Shown here piece after piece: positions 1 through 12,674 of a DNA stretch of 64,000 bases; the first letter of the stretch is position 1, and every line of letters begins with the position of its first letter. Under the pieces are notes generated by a model. It did not search any database and had not been told where the DNA came from. It saw only the letters and a program-made list of their open reading frames with translations. The stretch comes from Albula goreensis (taxonomy: Eukaryota; Chordata; Actinopteri; Albuliformes; Albulidae), in assembly GCA_022829145.1 (NCBI GenBank), contig CM040746.1, positions 15,935,790 to 15,999,789 of the forward strand, read 5' to 3'. Both the position numbers and the translations under genes were made by a program.

Positions 1-1008
1 GTGTTGGCCTCTCCCATATGCAACAGCTGGAGTTTGGTGTAAACAATTCCAGATGTAGACATTCTTATAGTCATCATTCTCTGTTTGTATTACATTATAC
101 TCCATTATTATTCCTATGTTGGGACCTCACCATTCTTGTACCCAGGTTCTATTGCCTGTCATCTGGACTGACTGTCTATAGTACCTTAATGCTATCAGAA
201 CAGTATCATCATGGTGGCTAAGGAGACAGTGGTGCTGTGTCTTGTAGAGCTGACATTCAAAAACAAGAGGGATGTGTGGCAAGACTGTGACATCATGGGG
301 TGGGGTCCCAGGGTTCAAACGGAGGTGGAGTGAATTACAAGGCTTCCTTCAATAATAACTCGCAGGATATTGTACAGAAGGACAAGAGGTTGTGGTTTAT
401 TTAGGCCTGTAGGTGATTTTCTATTTGTTTCTCTTTTTCCCTCTATTTTCGTATGCTACATTCCATTCAATTTTGGTTGAGCCATCACTTTGTTATGAAA
501 GAACAAAGGGACAAACTCTTATGAGTCATCAATGAAACCCAGCATTGACTGTTAAATAAAGAGAGGCTGTTAGCATTGGTTTTCAAGCTTTATTCTAAGA
601 CTCTGACCATAAACATTTTTTACATCAACATCATTTCTTTTCCATATTGGTATTTTTATTATGAATTCATATTAAGAACTTTAGAGTGATTATCATTATA
701 AGTATAATTAACTGTTGGATGGAAATATGTTAAGCATATTTACAGATAACATTTATGAGGTTTAAAAATAAATTAGTGTTATGTGTTTCTTAATGATACA
801 CAGGCAATACTTAGTCAACAATTAGCTCAGACACATTTTCTAGTATCAAATCCCTAATTTGACAAATTATTTGTATGAAAATTAGATTAGTAGAAGTTAA
901 CACAAAAGCAATACATTTGTAATGAATTTTGTTTCTTTTTTCTAAAAGTTGTTACAGCTCATACAGAGTATAAATGTAAAGAAAATATTTTTTAAAAACA
1001 GAGTATTG
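1..1008. other. il17b 3' flank, no gene seen
   Basis: AT-rich single-copy-looking DNA downstream of the minus-strand il17b gene. I see no ORF with domain character, no RNA gene and no clear repeat. Further minus-strand AATAAA-type hexamers occur here (for example near 590), so a longer 3' UTR is possible. Confidence 0.5.
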
Positions 1009-1014
1009 TTTATT
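1009..1014 (-). terminator. il17b: candidate il17b poly(A) signal
   Basis: The plus-strand TTTATT reads AATAAA on the minus strand, about 146 bases past the il17b stop codon. It is the first canonical hexamer downstream of the stop and would give a short 3' UTR. The assignment is by position and motif only. Confidence 0.45.
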
Positions 1015-1159
1015 TTTAAAACAATAAAGTTTTAAACAGACAACATACACAACGGAGAAGCAACAAAGCTCAGCTTGTTATACATTTTAAAGGGAAACAA
1101 CACCGATGCCATAGAAGGAAAGTGAGAGAGAAATTCTTTCCCATTAAATGCATGTCTTA

Positions 1160-1409
1160 TCACACTATACAGGTGCAACCCACGGCTATGCTCTCCACCA
1201 CCGTCCTGTAGTGAGGAACACACTTCTTCTTCTTCCTGGGTTTCTTGGACAGCTTGTCACAGAGTCGCCTACGCACGGGTATCTTTGTGTAGATGAGTAC
1301 GCTGGTCATGGTGCGGTCCTCTTGCATGGTAAAAGGGTTAATACACCCCACGCAAGAGCACTTCGCTTCTGGAATGTCCACAGGAATTCGGTTTTCATCG
1401 TGGTTGATT
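1160..1409 (-). CDS. il17b: il17b exon 3 (C-terminal cystine-knot domain)
   Basis: Last coding exon of interleukin-17B, a secreted homodimeric cytokine of the IL-17 family; known family biology is signalling through IL-17RB. The acceptor AG is at 1411-1410 and the stop TGA at 1162-1160. It encodes residues 123-204 of a 204-residue product, matching remembered mammalian IL-17B through RIPVDIPEA, NPFTMQEDR, PVRRRLC and the terminal VGCTC. Cysteines fall at 139, 141, 144, 172, 185, 200 and 202; with C102 in exon 2 this gives eight, the same number as in human IL-17B. Odd feature: a strongly basic stretch at residues 177-184 (KKPRKKKK) sits between Cys172 and Cys185, where the human protein is proline-rich. 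IL-17D is the nearest alternative, but the NPFTMQED core is IL-17B-like. Confidence 0.95.
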
Positions 1410-1693
1410 CTGCATTTATAGAGGTGAATAAAATGACAATATGCCAATGCTTAAAATAGCATGAACGTAATTCAATCATTCCTCACATGTGTCACAATTA
1501 ATAATTTGATTGGTTTTTACATTTCAAAAGTTGATAGCACTTGCGGTGAATGAAAATATCACGTGAAAATGTTTTTCCAGTTTGAATGATATGAAATGTG
1601 AGAGCATTGTAAGCATGGTAATAAAATGAATTGTAGCAAGTTCTATGACTGGAAAATAAATAACACAAAACCTATTAAATTATTGACACGAAC

Positions 1694-2034
1694 CTGTATG
1701 ACCACGGAGACAGACTCCGGCTGTTGGACATCCAAAGTTGCCGGTCCACCACACACTTGTTCTTCGAGAGCGCCGAGTTATTCCTCACTTGTGTCACCAT
1801 CTCCTCAATACTCTTCTCAAAGTCCTCCTCCCAGACTACTTGTAGGTCACCTGCATCCACGCCTCCCATTATGGGGTCAGGTGAACTGTTTTGTAGGGTT
1901 GAATTTTGTTGTAAAATTTTGTTGTTGGTCCGGTCGTGTTTCCGTCTCGAGCCCTTCCCGTCCTTACGCCTCTCTTTCGTCTCAGTATGCACAGCTAGGG
2001 CTACCAACACGTAAATCACAAATGGAACAAACAC
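1694..2034 (-). CDS. il17b: il17b exon 2 (signal peptide end, propeptide, core N-terminus)
   Basis: Middle coding exon, residues 9-121 plus two bases of Arg122. The acceptor (TTCTATTTCAG) ends at 2035 and the donor GT is at 1693-1692, leaving phase 2, which matches exon 3 exactly. Residues 9-24 are hydrophobic and complete a signal peptide begun in exon 1. A basic, low-complexity stretch follows (about 28-50), then the family segment with IEEMV (84-88), C102, LWMSN (108-112) and SLSPWSY (115-121), all IL-17B hallmarks. N-glycosylation sequons are at N52, N57 and N93; the last corresponds to the Asn-Ser-Ser sequon of the human protein. The first codon is GTG (Val) because the exon begins inside the protein; it is not a start codon. 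Confidence 0.94.
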
Positions 2035-2279
2035 CTGAAATAGAACAAAACAATATCATTTTCTTTGTCTTCTCTCAGACATTATGCAAAGAAGGAGGTT
2101 AATGCCAGTAAAAAGCATTTTGTTTATTGAAACAAATTGTAAATGAAAATGAATGAAACTGTATGCAATGCAACAAAGCAATATTGTAGAACGCTATAAT
2201 AAAAATTGTAATTATAATTATAACTAAACTAATAACAATTATAAAACAATAATAGCAATTAGGAGTCGTTGGCACTTAC

Positions 2280-2303
2280 CCGGGAGTTGCACAAATTTAC
2301 CAT
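2280..2303 (-). CDS. il17b: il17b exon 1 (initiator exon)
   Basis: A 24-base coding exon giving the first eight residues, MVNLCNSR, then a strong donor GTAAGT at 2279-2274, phase 0. Start context is good (GTGACCATGG). With exons 2 and 3 the joined CDS is 24+341+250 = 615 bases, 204 codons plus stop, with every junction in frame. A very short first coding exon is consistent with the three-exon mammalian IL17B gene. The start was chosen because it is the nearest upstream ATG followed in frame by a consensus donor; no proteomic or transcript support is available here. Confidence 0.85.
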
Positions 2304-5300
2304 GGTCACTCAGATGTAATTGATTATTTTTAAAAATGAAAATGTATCCACTAATCTTCGTCAGTGAAACTAAAATATAATTTCAATGTTGAAAAATCTC
2401 AAAATTATTATTTTCTCCCCGAAGATGTATAATCATCAATGCGATTTGATTACGCTATGCTTGCGCGTGTCTGACTGCCACACGCGAGTGGCACTGCGAG
2501 ACAAACAATCTTCAACTGTACTGAGCCACAAAGACGAGGAGAAATAACAAAATATAATACCACTGACCACGTGAGCATAGACAAGCAAATCTCTTAGTAC
2601 AGTGCGTCTCAATAACTGCAGCAAAGGAATGTCTTTATTCTTCTTTTTACAGCTCTCGCTTTGTTTTATAACGTATTCATTGATCCTTGCGGAACAGCTT
2701 GCACGATTCTCATACCGAGTAAACAAGCCAGAGCAATTGACCACAACTAACCACCGTAAACCTTTCATCCATTTCTTATTATACGAATTAAGGAGGATAT
2801 TGTTGATTAACTCATTTAGGTATTACAGTCAAACTCACACTTACAATATGTTGTTATGATATAGTGTTATGTTAAAACGTTGCAGTTGAATGCGAGTGTC
2901 TGGACAAATGTGCTGTAGTTCGGAATTAAGTACATTCAAACATTTAGAGGGACTAAAATGGATCAACATTTATTTTCCGACTAATTAAATAGCATGGGCC
3001 TTTGATTCCTATATTATTAATATTTATTTACACGTTGATTGCAAGAAGCCAAATCTCATAATTGCAATGGTTCTGGTTTGTTGACTATAGTCTTTGTGAC
3101 ATTGTGCATTTGTCTGGTTAAAGTTCCTTTTCCTTTTTTTCAATAGTCCCTTTTCAATGAAATATAAACCCACTATATAGGCTAGTGCAGACAATAACGA
3201 TTCACTGAGGTAAACAATTTTCAGGAAACGCCCTTTCAGAGAAAATCACAAAGTGGAACGTCTGTTGTATTTCTATAATCCATCCTGAGTTTGAGTCTGT
3301 GTCACCCTTTTCACTGCAAAATCCGCACTTGAAAGACACTGTTGACTCAGTGTTAGTAAAAGCGCACCTGCTCAAGGGTCACAGCTTTGATATTGCGTGT
3401 TTTCATGCACCGTACTTTTAAAACTTCTGAAGAAAGCTCCTCAGGAGCCAGAGGACCGCAGTAAATGCCGCCACATAACAGTTTCTACTTTCATTGAGCA
3501 AATGTTCGACAAAAGTCGTTCAACAATAGCCTTCCATACAATTAAAATATAGCCTATATACTAGCCTATATACAACTTTTACCTAACTACTGAATGAAGA
3601 GGTCCACTAATTACACGCTTGAAGGCCTATTCCCGCGATATGGGTGGCATATGATGGCACATTTCTTAATGCGAACGTGAAAGGAAAATGGCAAAGGATT
3701 TCCGTTCTCGATCAATAAAATTGTATGTTGTTTTTTTTTGGAAAATGTTGTTGCAGATGAAAGTTGCAAAATGAAATGGTAAGAAACACACAGTGCATAT
3801 AGACCCATTAATATATTCATTGAAAGGCTACCTTATCAGATTCAGGTACCTAACAGTGGGTTTATATCCCGTTATTGTCCTCAGAATACCCTAATTTTCG
3901 TTGAGCATGGTCTCAACAAGATTTTGAAAGTGAGGCAAAGTGCTCATGTCCCATTTTGAATAAATTGCTTCAAATGGTTTTTGAAAATTGACTGGTGGTG
4001 GATCTCAGCTCCAAATAGGTCATTTCATCTCATCATGAGAAGCTCATTCCATTACCATACCATTCCTGATCAATCTTAGCCTTAAATATATTATACTTAG
4101 TACAGAACAGTACAGTGCTGTTTTAGAACTTTGCATGGTTTTAGTATGGTGTGTGATGTAAGAGAGTGTTGAATTTTGGTAAAAATCATTTAAAACTGCC
4201 ACGTTTTTAATGATAATGTTTTATCAGGCTTTTGCTGTCCTGTTACTGTAAGGCCTACATGGAACAATTGACCATGTGGTTCGATGATTTTACTTCTGTG
4301 ACACAGATCTGTTGGGTTTGATGAACTGCTGAAGCCAATTTTTGGACCTTGTAAATCTGACTTTGTAAACCTTGTAAAGTGTAAATCTGAGTCTAACTTC
4401 AGATCAGATGCACTAAACCTGTGGTCCACTCCTAGGTCGGTGCACAACCACAGCATTTGCATTCTAGTCAGGAGGAACTCTACACTTCACACAGTAGGTG
4501 GCGACATTATGTTTGCAAATTCCCACTGAATCTATTAAAATAGAACAGAGTCGTCTGAAAACCCTACACAAGCAGCTCTATTATCACTCATTTTTTCCCC
4601 TTCATTTCACTTCTAAAAAAGTGGTCTCTCATTCAAGTTTTACAATCCATGTGGCTCATTGAATGTAAGAATTTAATATGAAACTGTATTAATTATTTAC
4701 ACAGAACTTACATCGACCAAACAGGTACAAACAGGAATAAAAACAACCTTAAAAAGATATTGAACCTTGTCAGTAAGATGTTGGCCATACAAATGCCATA
4801 ACACTTATGCAGTACTTTATGCTTTTTGATTTGTTTTCACATATATTCAGAGAAAAATGTTGACTCGAGAAAACAAACACACCTGCATCGGACCACACTT
4901 ACCAAATACATCAGCAGAAAAATGATAGCACAAGGATTAACAATCTGGAAGATTCTTTGCTTGGATAACAATGACGCTCGACTAATGAAATCATGGACAG
5001 ACAGTTTGAACAGGTGTCCCTTCACTCTCTTGTGCTGAAATTCAGCATTTTACAGAAATCAAAGCTGAGCATTGAAAGCCTGATGGGAGATTCTGCCACT
5101 GCTTGCGCAGGGCCTGTACATCCTTTATTAGAGAAGGCAAGCTACAAACATGTCACAAGGGAAGATATTTTTAAGAGATCTTAGAGAAGATAAACCAGCA
5201 GAGAAGCACAGAGGACATGAACCAGGACCAGCCAAACTCTTGGCAGATCAAACAGCAAAGCGTCTCTGGTAAGACTCTTAGCTATGGTACACATCATGCT

Positions 5301-6280
5301 GAAAGCTAAAAATTTACCTTCTGTTTTGCCACCACTGCTATAAACAATGTTTTGCTGACTCTCCAGAAAGTGTGGCTTAGATAAAATACACTTTTTTGTG
5401 ATGCTTTTTTTTGTTGCCCCTGATGTTTTGTTGCCCCTGTGGTCCCTTATATGTGGGAGAAATGGTGGGGGATCTATATTAAGCAACACTTTAGCACATT
5501 TTTGGGGACAAACAGGCCCAGGGAAGAACATGAACAGAAATACCTAAAAATAATGAAGGCCTAAGTGTACCAGGATATCCTCCCATTATATCTGATAAGC
5601 TGATTTCTGACAGTGTTGGCTGACACTTCTAAATACATTCACCTGAGGAATTGGTGTTCAAGGCCAACTATGCTGCTCACATTTTCACATACTGTCAATT
5701 TATTAACTTAACCATTATATAAGTACTTATTACATGACAAAGTGCATTACATATTTATCACATTAGGGAAATAGTCTAGGCTGTTGTTTTGTATTCTTCC
5801 TAAAAGGCCTGACTTGAGATTTTTGATCCAGAATCATGTCCAAGCAGATGAAACACATCAGAGTCCTTTCACACTTAGTCTTTTCACAAATGTAGAGTAG
5901 GTCATAATGGGACGTGACTTAAACCCTCCTGTGTAGTAAGGTTAGAGGATTCAGGCCCCCACTTGTAAAATGAAATTTTGATCTCTGTGGGGTCTTCCTG
6001 ATAAAACAAAGAATCGAAAACTCAAATGAAGAGTGGATTTGCAGGGTATGGCATACCTAAGGGATACATTATCTCAGCTACAGTGTACCTCTGTCAGTCT
6101 ACTGTGTGGGAGGTGATGGCAGCTGGCTGACATTCTTATTGTCAATGAGATCACAACCAGACATCAGCATACACAACCAGACAAGTGCACACAGACACTC
6201 ACCCACATACAAAACCACTCATCCACAAGCTTGCACCCAACAAGAGCTCAAAAAGAAAATGCATGACCTTTTACACACAT

Positions 6281-6281
<1 letters not shown>
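2304..6281. other. intergenic, il17b upstream region
   Basis: No gene recognised. The il17b core promoter must lie just right of 2303, but I see no convincing TATA box at a fixed distance. The sequence is AT-rich with only short unrelated ORFs. A fragment near 4487-4520 (AGTAGGTGGCGAC) resembles tails of fish dispersed repeats but is too short to name. Confidence 0.5.

Positions 6282-6342
<61 letters not shown>
6282..6342. repeat. (CA)n microsatellite
   Basis: About 30 uninterrupted CA dinucleotides. The right flank (6346-6385) carries a segment, ATATATAATCTCATTCACAT, resembling the unit of the minisatellite near 39 kb. Confidence 0.95.
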
Positions 6343-6344
<2 letters not shown>

Positions 6345-8231
6345 AGACATATATAATCTCATTCACATGCACATGGGCACTCATGCAATGCCATTATATG
6401 AATAATGCTACATCATTAGAGTGACCCATGCATTGTTCACAAGTCACTTTTGCAAAGTGAACATTGTTTCCTGCATGTAAAACAGAATGATTTTGCAGCA
6501 CAAAGTGATGGAAGGTTGGTGAGAGCATCCATTCATTCCGTTTAGAGGTCTGTGTTAACTACACAGTGTGATGTCATATTTCTGAGACAAAACCACCTAA
6601 GTACATACATTACAAAGAGAAAAAGGATCTTCTCACTCAGTGTTTGTCTATTGGACACATTTGGACACTTTGGTCTCTGTCAAACAGGGAATCAAAAGAG
6701 GAACATGTGTAAACAGCAACTCATTATCTCATGTCAACAAGTAAGGCCACATTATGTGAATTAGTTGGACATATTTGCAATCATGAGAAACAGGAGAGAT
6801 ACTGTTCTAGCATATTGAAGAAAGAAAACTTATTCTGAAAAAAACCTATGGTTAGCATACACAGTGTTCAAAAACTTAGCCCTACAGTTTTAATGCAAGT
6901 GTCCCATTATTCCTTCATGTGGCCTTTTGGCCCAGTGCCTGCTCCCATAACTGGATTTGAGTACTGCTCTGGCTCTTTGTCTGATACCTTTCAAATTTAG
7001 TCTGTGTTAATGTAAACACACAATCTATCACAATTATTATAATATAAACAGCTTATTTGTTTTACTTACGGACACAATCATTTTAAACAGGCCTACCACA
7101 TAAATACTGTGTTAGTTTTCAGTTCCAAATAAAATATATTCCTGACCACCAGACAACTAGAAGGATTATAACATTGACCATGATGACATTTTTTTATCTT
7201 TACTTCTTTTAAGTTGGTAAACATTTGAGGATGAAAATTCCAAATATTATATGATTATATGATTTGGCTTCTGTTGGTCTGCATAAATCAATCAGCCCAT
7301 TACAATCCAAATGCTTCTTGAGACATTTGTGCATGTGTGTGACAGCTGATGCGTAAGGATATGTGTAGGATATGTGGATATAAATATATTGCATGTATAG
7401 TCCTCTGCTCAATAACTGTGCTTATTAATTATAATTAATAATTAATAATTATTAATTATTATTTTTCAATGCTTTAACACTGTATTTATGAAGAAACCGA
7501 CATTCAAAAAGCCTGAAAAAAATATTGCTTAAAATGGTATCACAACTTGCTGTGAAAAGAAAAATTGTTTAGTATTTTGTTGCTGGTGGTTATTGCAGAC
7601 AGCTCTGGGGCGCGAAAAGCTGTTGTTCTTATCAGAAGGTTGATGGTGGGGTTTAGGATTTCCCCAGTGCGACCAACGGAGTTTACAGAACGGAAACACT
7701 GCATGCAAACTTGACCAACATTTCCTCTTGCAGTGGCGGATGGGGTTTTCTCAGAAGATGTTAGACTGCAACAAAACGCAGACAGTACACACACATGAGA
7801 ATAAAGTACAAGCTAAAATGTATGTTGTTCGATTATTTTTTCAAAACATACCTCCATTTATAAACATTATTATGGATAGTTGTTTTCAGTAGTGCTAAAG
7901 CACCTTGTGATCTTGGTCCAAAAGAAAGTACACTTTCACACTGCAAAGGGATAAAGTTGGGACTTTCCATTGCAAAACGTGTGCACGGTTTGTAAGATGG
8001 AGGGTGCACCAATGCAAATCAGTTGTCACTGCTTTCTTCATATGACAACAAGGTCAGCTAAATGAATTGCACATGGGTGATGACTTCAACGGAGGTGAGA
8101 GAGAAAATGAAATATAGACCTTAACTCTCCTTTCAAATTTCTATGAGTAGTGTAATGATAGTGATAAAGTAATAAGAGGATATTTGTATTTCATGTATGT
8201 CTCTTTGCATAGAGTCTAACATAATATTTTG

Positions 8232-8237
<6 letters not shown>
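6343..8237. other. intergenic, no gene seen
   Basis: AT-rich sequence without a supported gene. An AT-only palindromic stretch of TTAATAATTAAT type lies at about 7420-7465. A more GC-balanced patch at 7600-7770 has an 84-codon minus-strand ORF of no recognisable family; it could be a conserved element or nothing. Confidence 0.4.

Positions 8238-8294
<57 letters not shown>
8238..8294. repeat. (AT)n microsatellite
   Basis: Uninterrupted alternating AT, about 28 units, self-complementary. Confidence 0.95.
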
Positions 8295-8296
<2 letters not shown>

Positions 8297-8904
8297 TTGT
8301 GCAATAGTATAATACTTACAATAATCATAGTTGAGCTTGTTTTATATGCTTGTCTGTTTTTTTAGTTTTGTAAGATGATGCAATTTACCATATGTATGAT
8401 TTATCATAATTATTATGATTATTACATAATTATTATAACTTAAATTTTAATTTTATGCCTACACTAAACCAGTGACCTACTTTGGTGAAATTAAGGATAC
8501 CATTAGCAGTAAAACAAGAGATACTATTTTGGAATTCTGTGCATTTAAAAAGTTATGAATTAAGTTTATGTACATTCATATTTCTGAATATGTATAGGTA
8601 TCACATAGGGTTACATCAGTTTTTATAAAGCTAATTTTATGATTTTATGTAAATTTGAAGATAAACACTTATTTATGCAGTATTTTTAGTTCTTTGTCAT
8701 ATTGAATAAACATAAAAAAGATTTTAGAACTGTAGAATATGCATAGACAGTATGTGTTGAATGTCTAAGGTCTTTAGACCATTTAATTAGATAATAAGTA
8801 TTACTGTATTACTAAAACATCTTTTAACAGAACAGGCAAGAGTTTTAGAATCGCAATAGTTCCAAATAAATCACTGTGTACGCATTAAACAGCTACAAAT
8901 AGTG

Positions 8905-8906
<2 letters not shown>

Positions 8907-8956
<50 letters not shown>
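8907..8956. repeat. (AAT)n microsatellite
   Basis: About 16 perfect AAT/ATA trinucleotides. Confidence 0.95.
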
Positions 8957-8958
<2 letters not shown>

Positions 8959-10019
8959 GTGCTGATCCATGGTAAATTGTCTAAAGGATATATTTTATGT
9001 TGTTTAAATGTTTAAATCTTATGTCAGGTACATTTTTTACATCAACGTGATTGTATTTTTAAAAGCAATGCATTACAGTACATTTAATAATAAATGATAA
9101 ACATTTAAAGTTGTATTCCAATGTGTTATTTTCATGAATATGTTATTTTTTGCTGGTAATCATATTTTAATTAATGGAACTGTAACTTAATTATCTGTTT
9201 GTTGATTTTTTAAATACACATACATACAAATGTTTATCTAAAAATAAAATAATACATGTAATAATAGGTAATTAGAAATTATAAAATCTAGATTTTTCTT
9301 AATATGCATTGGATAATGCAGTTGTATTACAAATTACCTGTAAATTATTAAATTTTCATATGTTATACCAATAACCTGTTACTAAAGCTGGTACTGCCAA
9401 ACTGAACTGCTTACTGGACTGGAAAGCTACAATTACAGCTATTAGTGCAACTGGCAACTACAGCTTTTACAATTATCACTAGTAGTGCTGTTTTTACTGT
9501 TGCTGACACAACTGTGGTCCTGATTACTGTTACCACCATTGTTAGTGGAGAAGTTTTCTTTTATGTTAACAGTGAACTTTATACCCTTCCTGTTGGATTT
9601 TACATAAGCCATTAACATGTCTCTGACATTGGTTTGTGAGGGCAGCAGGACTCTGTCTCTCAGCAGGACCGTAGCTTTGACTGGGTAAAACAGCTGCTCT
9701 GGGAGACATCAGAAAGGGCAGCTGTTCTAATCGTTACAGTACATTTGATATCCAGCACGTAGGCCAGGGGCATAGGCCAGACAGCATTATGGCTGTCTCC
9801 ATAAATGTAAAGAGGCAGGCTTTGACACACCTTGTAAAATTGGGCTGCAAGTTTATTTTGGGCCTTCCCTTCATTTATTTCAGTTTAATTTAAATGATCA
9901 CCTGGTCTGAAAGTGAACAAGACATGGACTCCAACAGCCTCTGATTTTAATAACATTGAGATTAGAGATAAATTAGGACTGGTCAATTCTCTGTGCAACC
10001 ACAGTTCTGCAGTGCAATT
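8957..10019. other. intergenic, no gene seen
   Basis: Strongly AT-rich to about 9370, then more mixed sequence. No ORF, RNA gene or named repeat could be supported. Confidence 0.4.
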
Positions 10020-10190
10020 GCATCATTTTCTCATTTACTGTATAACTATGAGAGTCAGGACACTGCAATAATGTCTCATCCAAAAGATGACAACTTCTGC
10101 AGTACTATACTATTATCACTATGGTGGGGTACTTGAGTTCTTTTTCATTCAGAGCGAACAGCACCCCTACTGGCCAAAACATGTCTTCTA
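10020..10190 (-). repeat. dispersed fish repeat, copy 1 (reverse orientation)
   Basis: Read on the minus strand, this contains GGCCAGTAGGGGTGCTG, then AGTGAT..AGTA, then CATCTTTTGGATGAGACAT and a terminal TCCTGAC. The same ordered blocks occur on the plus strand at 48690-48850. The pattern (CCAGYAGGGGGCGCT ... CTTTCAGATGAGACRTTAA ... GTCCTGAC) is one I recall as a very common dispersed, SINE-like element in fish genomes. I cannot give a library name. The boundaries are approximate. Confidence 0.6.
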
Positions 10191-10889
10191 ACTACAGTTT
10201 ACTTTTCTGTGGAGGTTTGTTCCATCTCCTACGTCCATTAACCATGTAATCAGAGTATAAGTAATACAAAAGGAAAAGAAATGCATAGGGGAACACATCT
10301 GAAATTAATCAGATTTAAAGCCTCCTCCTTTTCAAACATTATTGATTTTTTTACTTGTCTTCCTACAGTGATGGAAGAGCTCATGTTGTGACTATTTGAA
10401 GGGGACAGCTTTCAAACAGAGGCATTATAGTGCTTTGAAAGCATGCAACACTAAATAGATGACGTTGGTTTTTCACCAGGATTATGTAAATATGTAAAAA
10501 AGATTATTTTTAATCTTTTTCTTCAATGTTTTTTGTCCATGTAATCCTGGAAATAAACAAAGCTTTAGGATTTTGAAAAATGTAAAACAAGATATGTTTA
10601 CAAGTCGTGACCTTTAATAAATATTTATGAAAGAATTTTATTTAAGAAATATTTAAAATTCAGCACAATTTCTAAGTCATATTTTAGCTAATTTGTGACA
10701 TTGACCACATTAATTCCTTTTTGCTAAAGGTCTGACCCCATCAAACATTTATGGGGGCACTTAAAGGCCAAGACATTTTTTGGACAATTAAAGACCATGG
10801 CATAACACGGATCATCAAGTTTTGCACATTTTTGTACATTTGTCAAAGATTTAACTTGTCAATCAAATTTTAAAAATAATTTGTAATAA
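10191..10889. other. intergenic, no gene seen
   Basis: AT-rich sequence; nothing supported. Confidence 0.4.
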
Positions 10890-10925
10890 GACATGTATGT
10901 ATGGATGTATGTATGTATGTGTTTA

Positions 10926-10994
<69 letters not shown>

Positions 10995-11001
10995 ATGTAT
11001 A
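10890..11001. repeat. compound (GTAT)n/(GT)n microsatellite
   Basis: GTAT/GGAT tetranucleotides, then about 25 GT units (10928-10978), then GTAT units again. The mirrored arrangement suggests one expanding locus. Confidence 0.9.
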
Positions 11002-12674
11002 CTTTATGTAACTCAAAGACAAATGATTCCAAAAGGGTAGCACCTGCATTGAGCTCTAGACTTTGAGAACTCCATTCCATTGGCTGTAGATCAGTGTTCA
11101 GCCCATGGAAATCAGTTCTCCAGCCTGGGTGCTCACAGTATCCCCACTGTCAGAATGACTGCTTTTCTCATAGGTGTGTTTTAAACTGCATAAGCACAAT
11201 GGACCATACATGTGATTGAAGGACAAGGGGATCACAAGCTTAGCAGCACAACATCAGTCTTTTTTCTCAAATGCTGTTTTAACAAAGAAGATAAATTAGT
11301 ATCCTATGAGTACATGGTGCTATTTTCAGTAATTTCTCAGTCATCTCCATGTTATCACTTGCCAAGTATGAAGATGGACTGTGCATTTTTTTTTTGTTTC
11401 CATCAAATTTTCAATAAGAGATAAGATTATCCTTCAGCAAGGAAATAATTTGGTTGGTCCTCATTAGGTGGGTTTATAAATGTTAGTCCAATTACTTTTG
11501 AAGGAAGTGTGTGATCCACTCTGAAAATAGGTATTGCAATTCAGAATCAGACAAGGAGAAACAGAGCCATTTAGATTATACATATAAACTGTATGACAGA
11601 TAGAAGAAGAACATGTAAGTGCACAGATATTTCTCAATAAATTGTTTTGAATAAAAGGAACTCAAGGAACCAGAAAAAAACTGTCATAGGCCTCTACCTC
11701 TTGCTATGGAGGAATACTATCCAAAATGAAATTGCTCCCCCTAGTGCCTATTATTCTATACTGCAGTTCAGTTTCCCCCAGACATTGCACATTTTAGTAT
11801 GATTCACCTAACGAAGACACTCCTTTCATGGTATGACATCAATCTCAAAACCTTGACATTGATTTATTTAAATATGAACTTAGAGTGCTCAGAATTCCAC
11901 TAAGCTAGAGTATGACAATTATTGTGGAAACTCTGAAAATCAAAGTTTAAGCTGTTTACAGAGAAGTTGCACAACACAATTTATCTTGTTTTTTTTTCAG
12001 CTCAATATTGACAAAATGTTTTTTAAAGTTCTATTCATGTGTGTGCTGTTCCTCTTTGTCACTTAGAGGCAGAGACAATACAAAGTCACCCACTGCTATT
12101 TCAAGCACACAACTGATACAGCTGCCATAGGCAGATCCCAGCTGCCCAGCTTACTGAAAGGTATCACTGTGTGATGAGGTGAGTGTAAAATACTGTGGGC
12201 CAATCAGGCGTCATGCTGCGGGGCTCCTAATCACAGGCAGCGCTAGCTCATCCTGGTGTAGACCTGGGTCATAGGATGCATCAACACAAAGGGACTTAAA
12301 ATGCATTTGGGACACTTAATTTGAAAAATCATTGCACATGGTCTTTTAGCTGGTTATCTAAATGACAACAGTTAACTGCATCTTAACTGCATTTCCATTA
12401 AGCTCTTTTAAAAAAGTGTTTGATAATAAGTTCAGAAATATTTCAGGCTGGCAGCTCATTTTTATTTCAGGCATTGGACCAGTTAATTTTAGTTTACCAG
12501 CCCTGCACACACTTTACAAACTGACAGCAAAGTTTCCATTGGTTTTTGGTGGTCCTTGCTGGTCCTTGCTGGGTCATATTTGGGCGTCGGTGAACGACAG
12601 AAGGACCTGTGACTTATTCCCTCAGAGGCACCCACAGCTCCATCAGCTTATCAGTAGCTAGGCCAGCACAGTAG
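11002..12674. other. intergenic, no gene seen
   Basis: Mixed sequence with several short ORFs and no recognisable protein. Stretch 12100-12260 is more GC-rich but carries no motif I can name. Confidence 0.4.
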
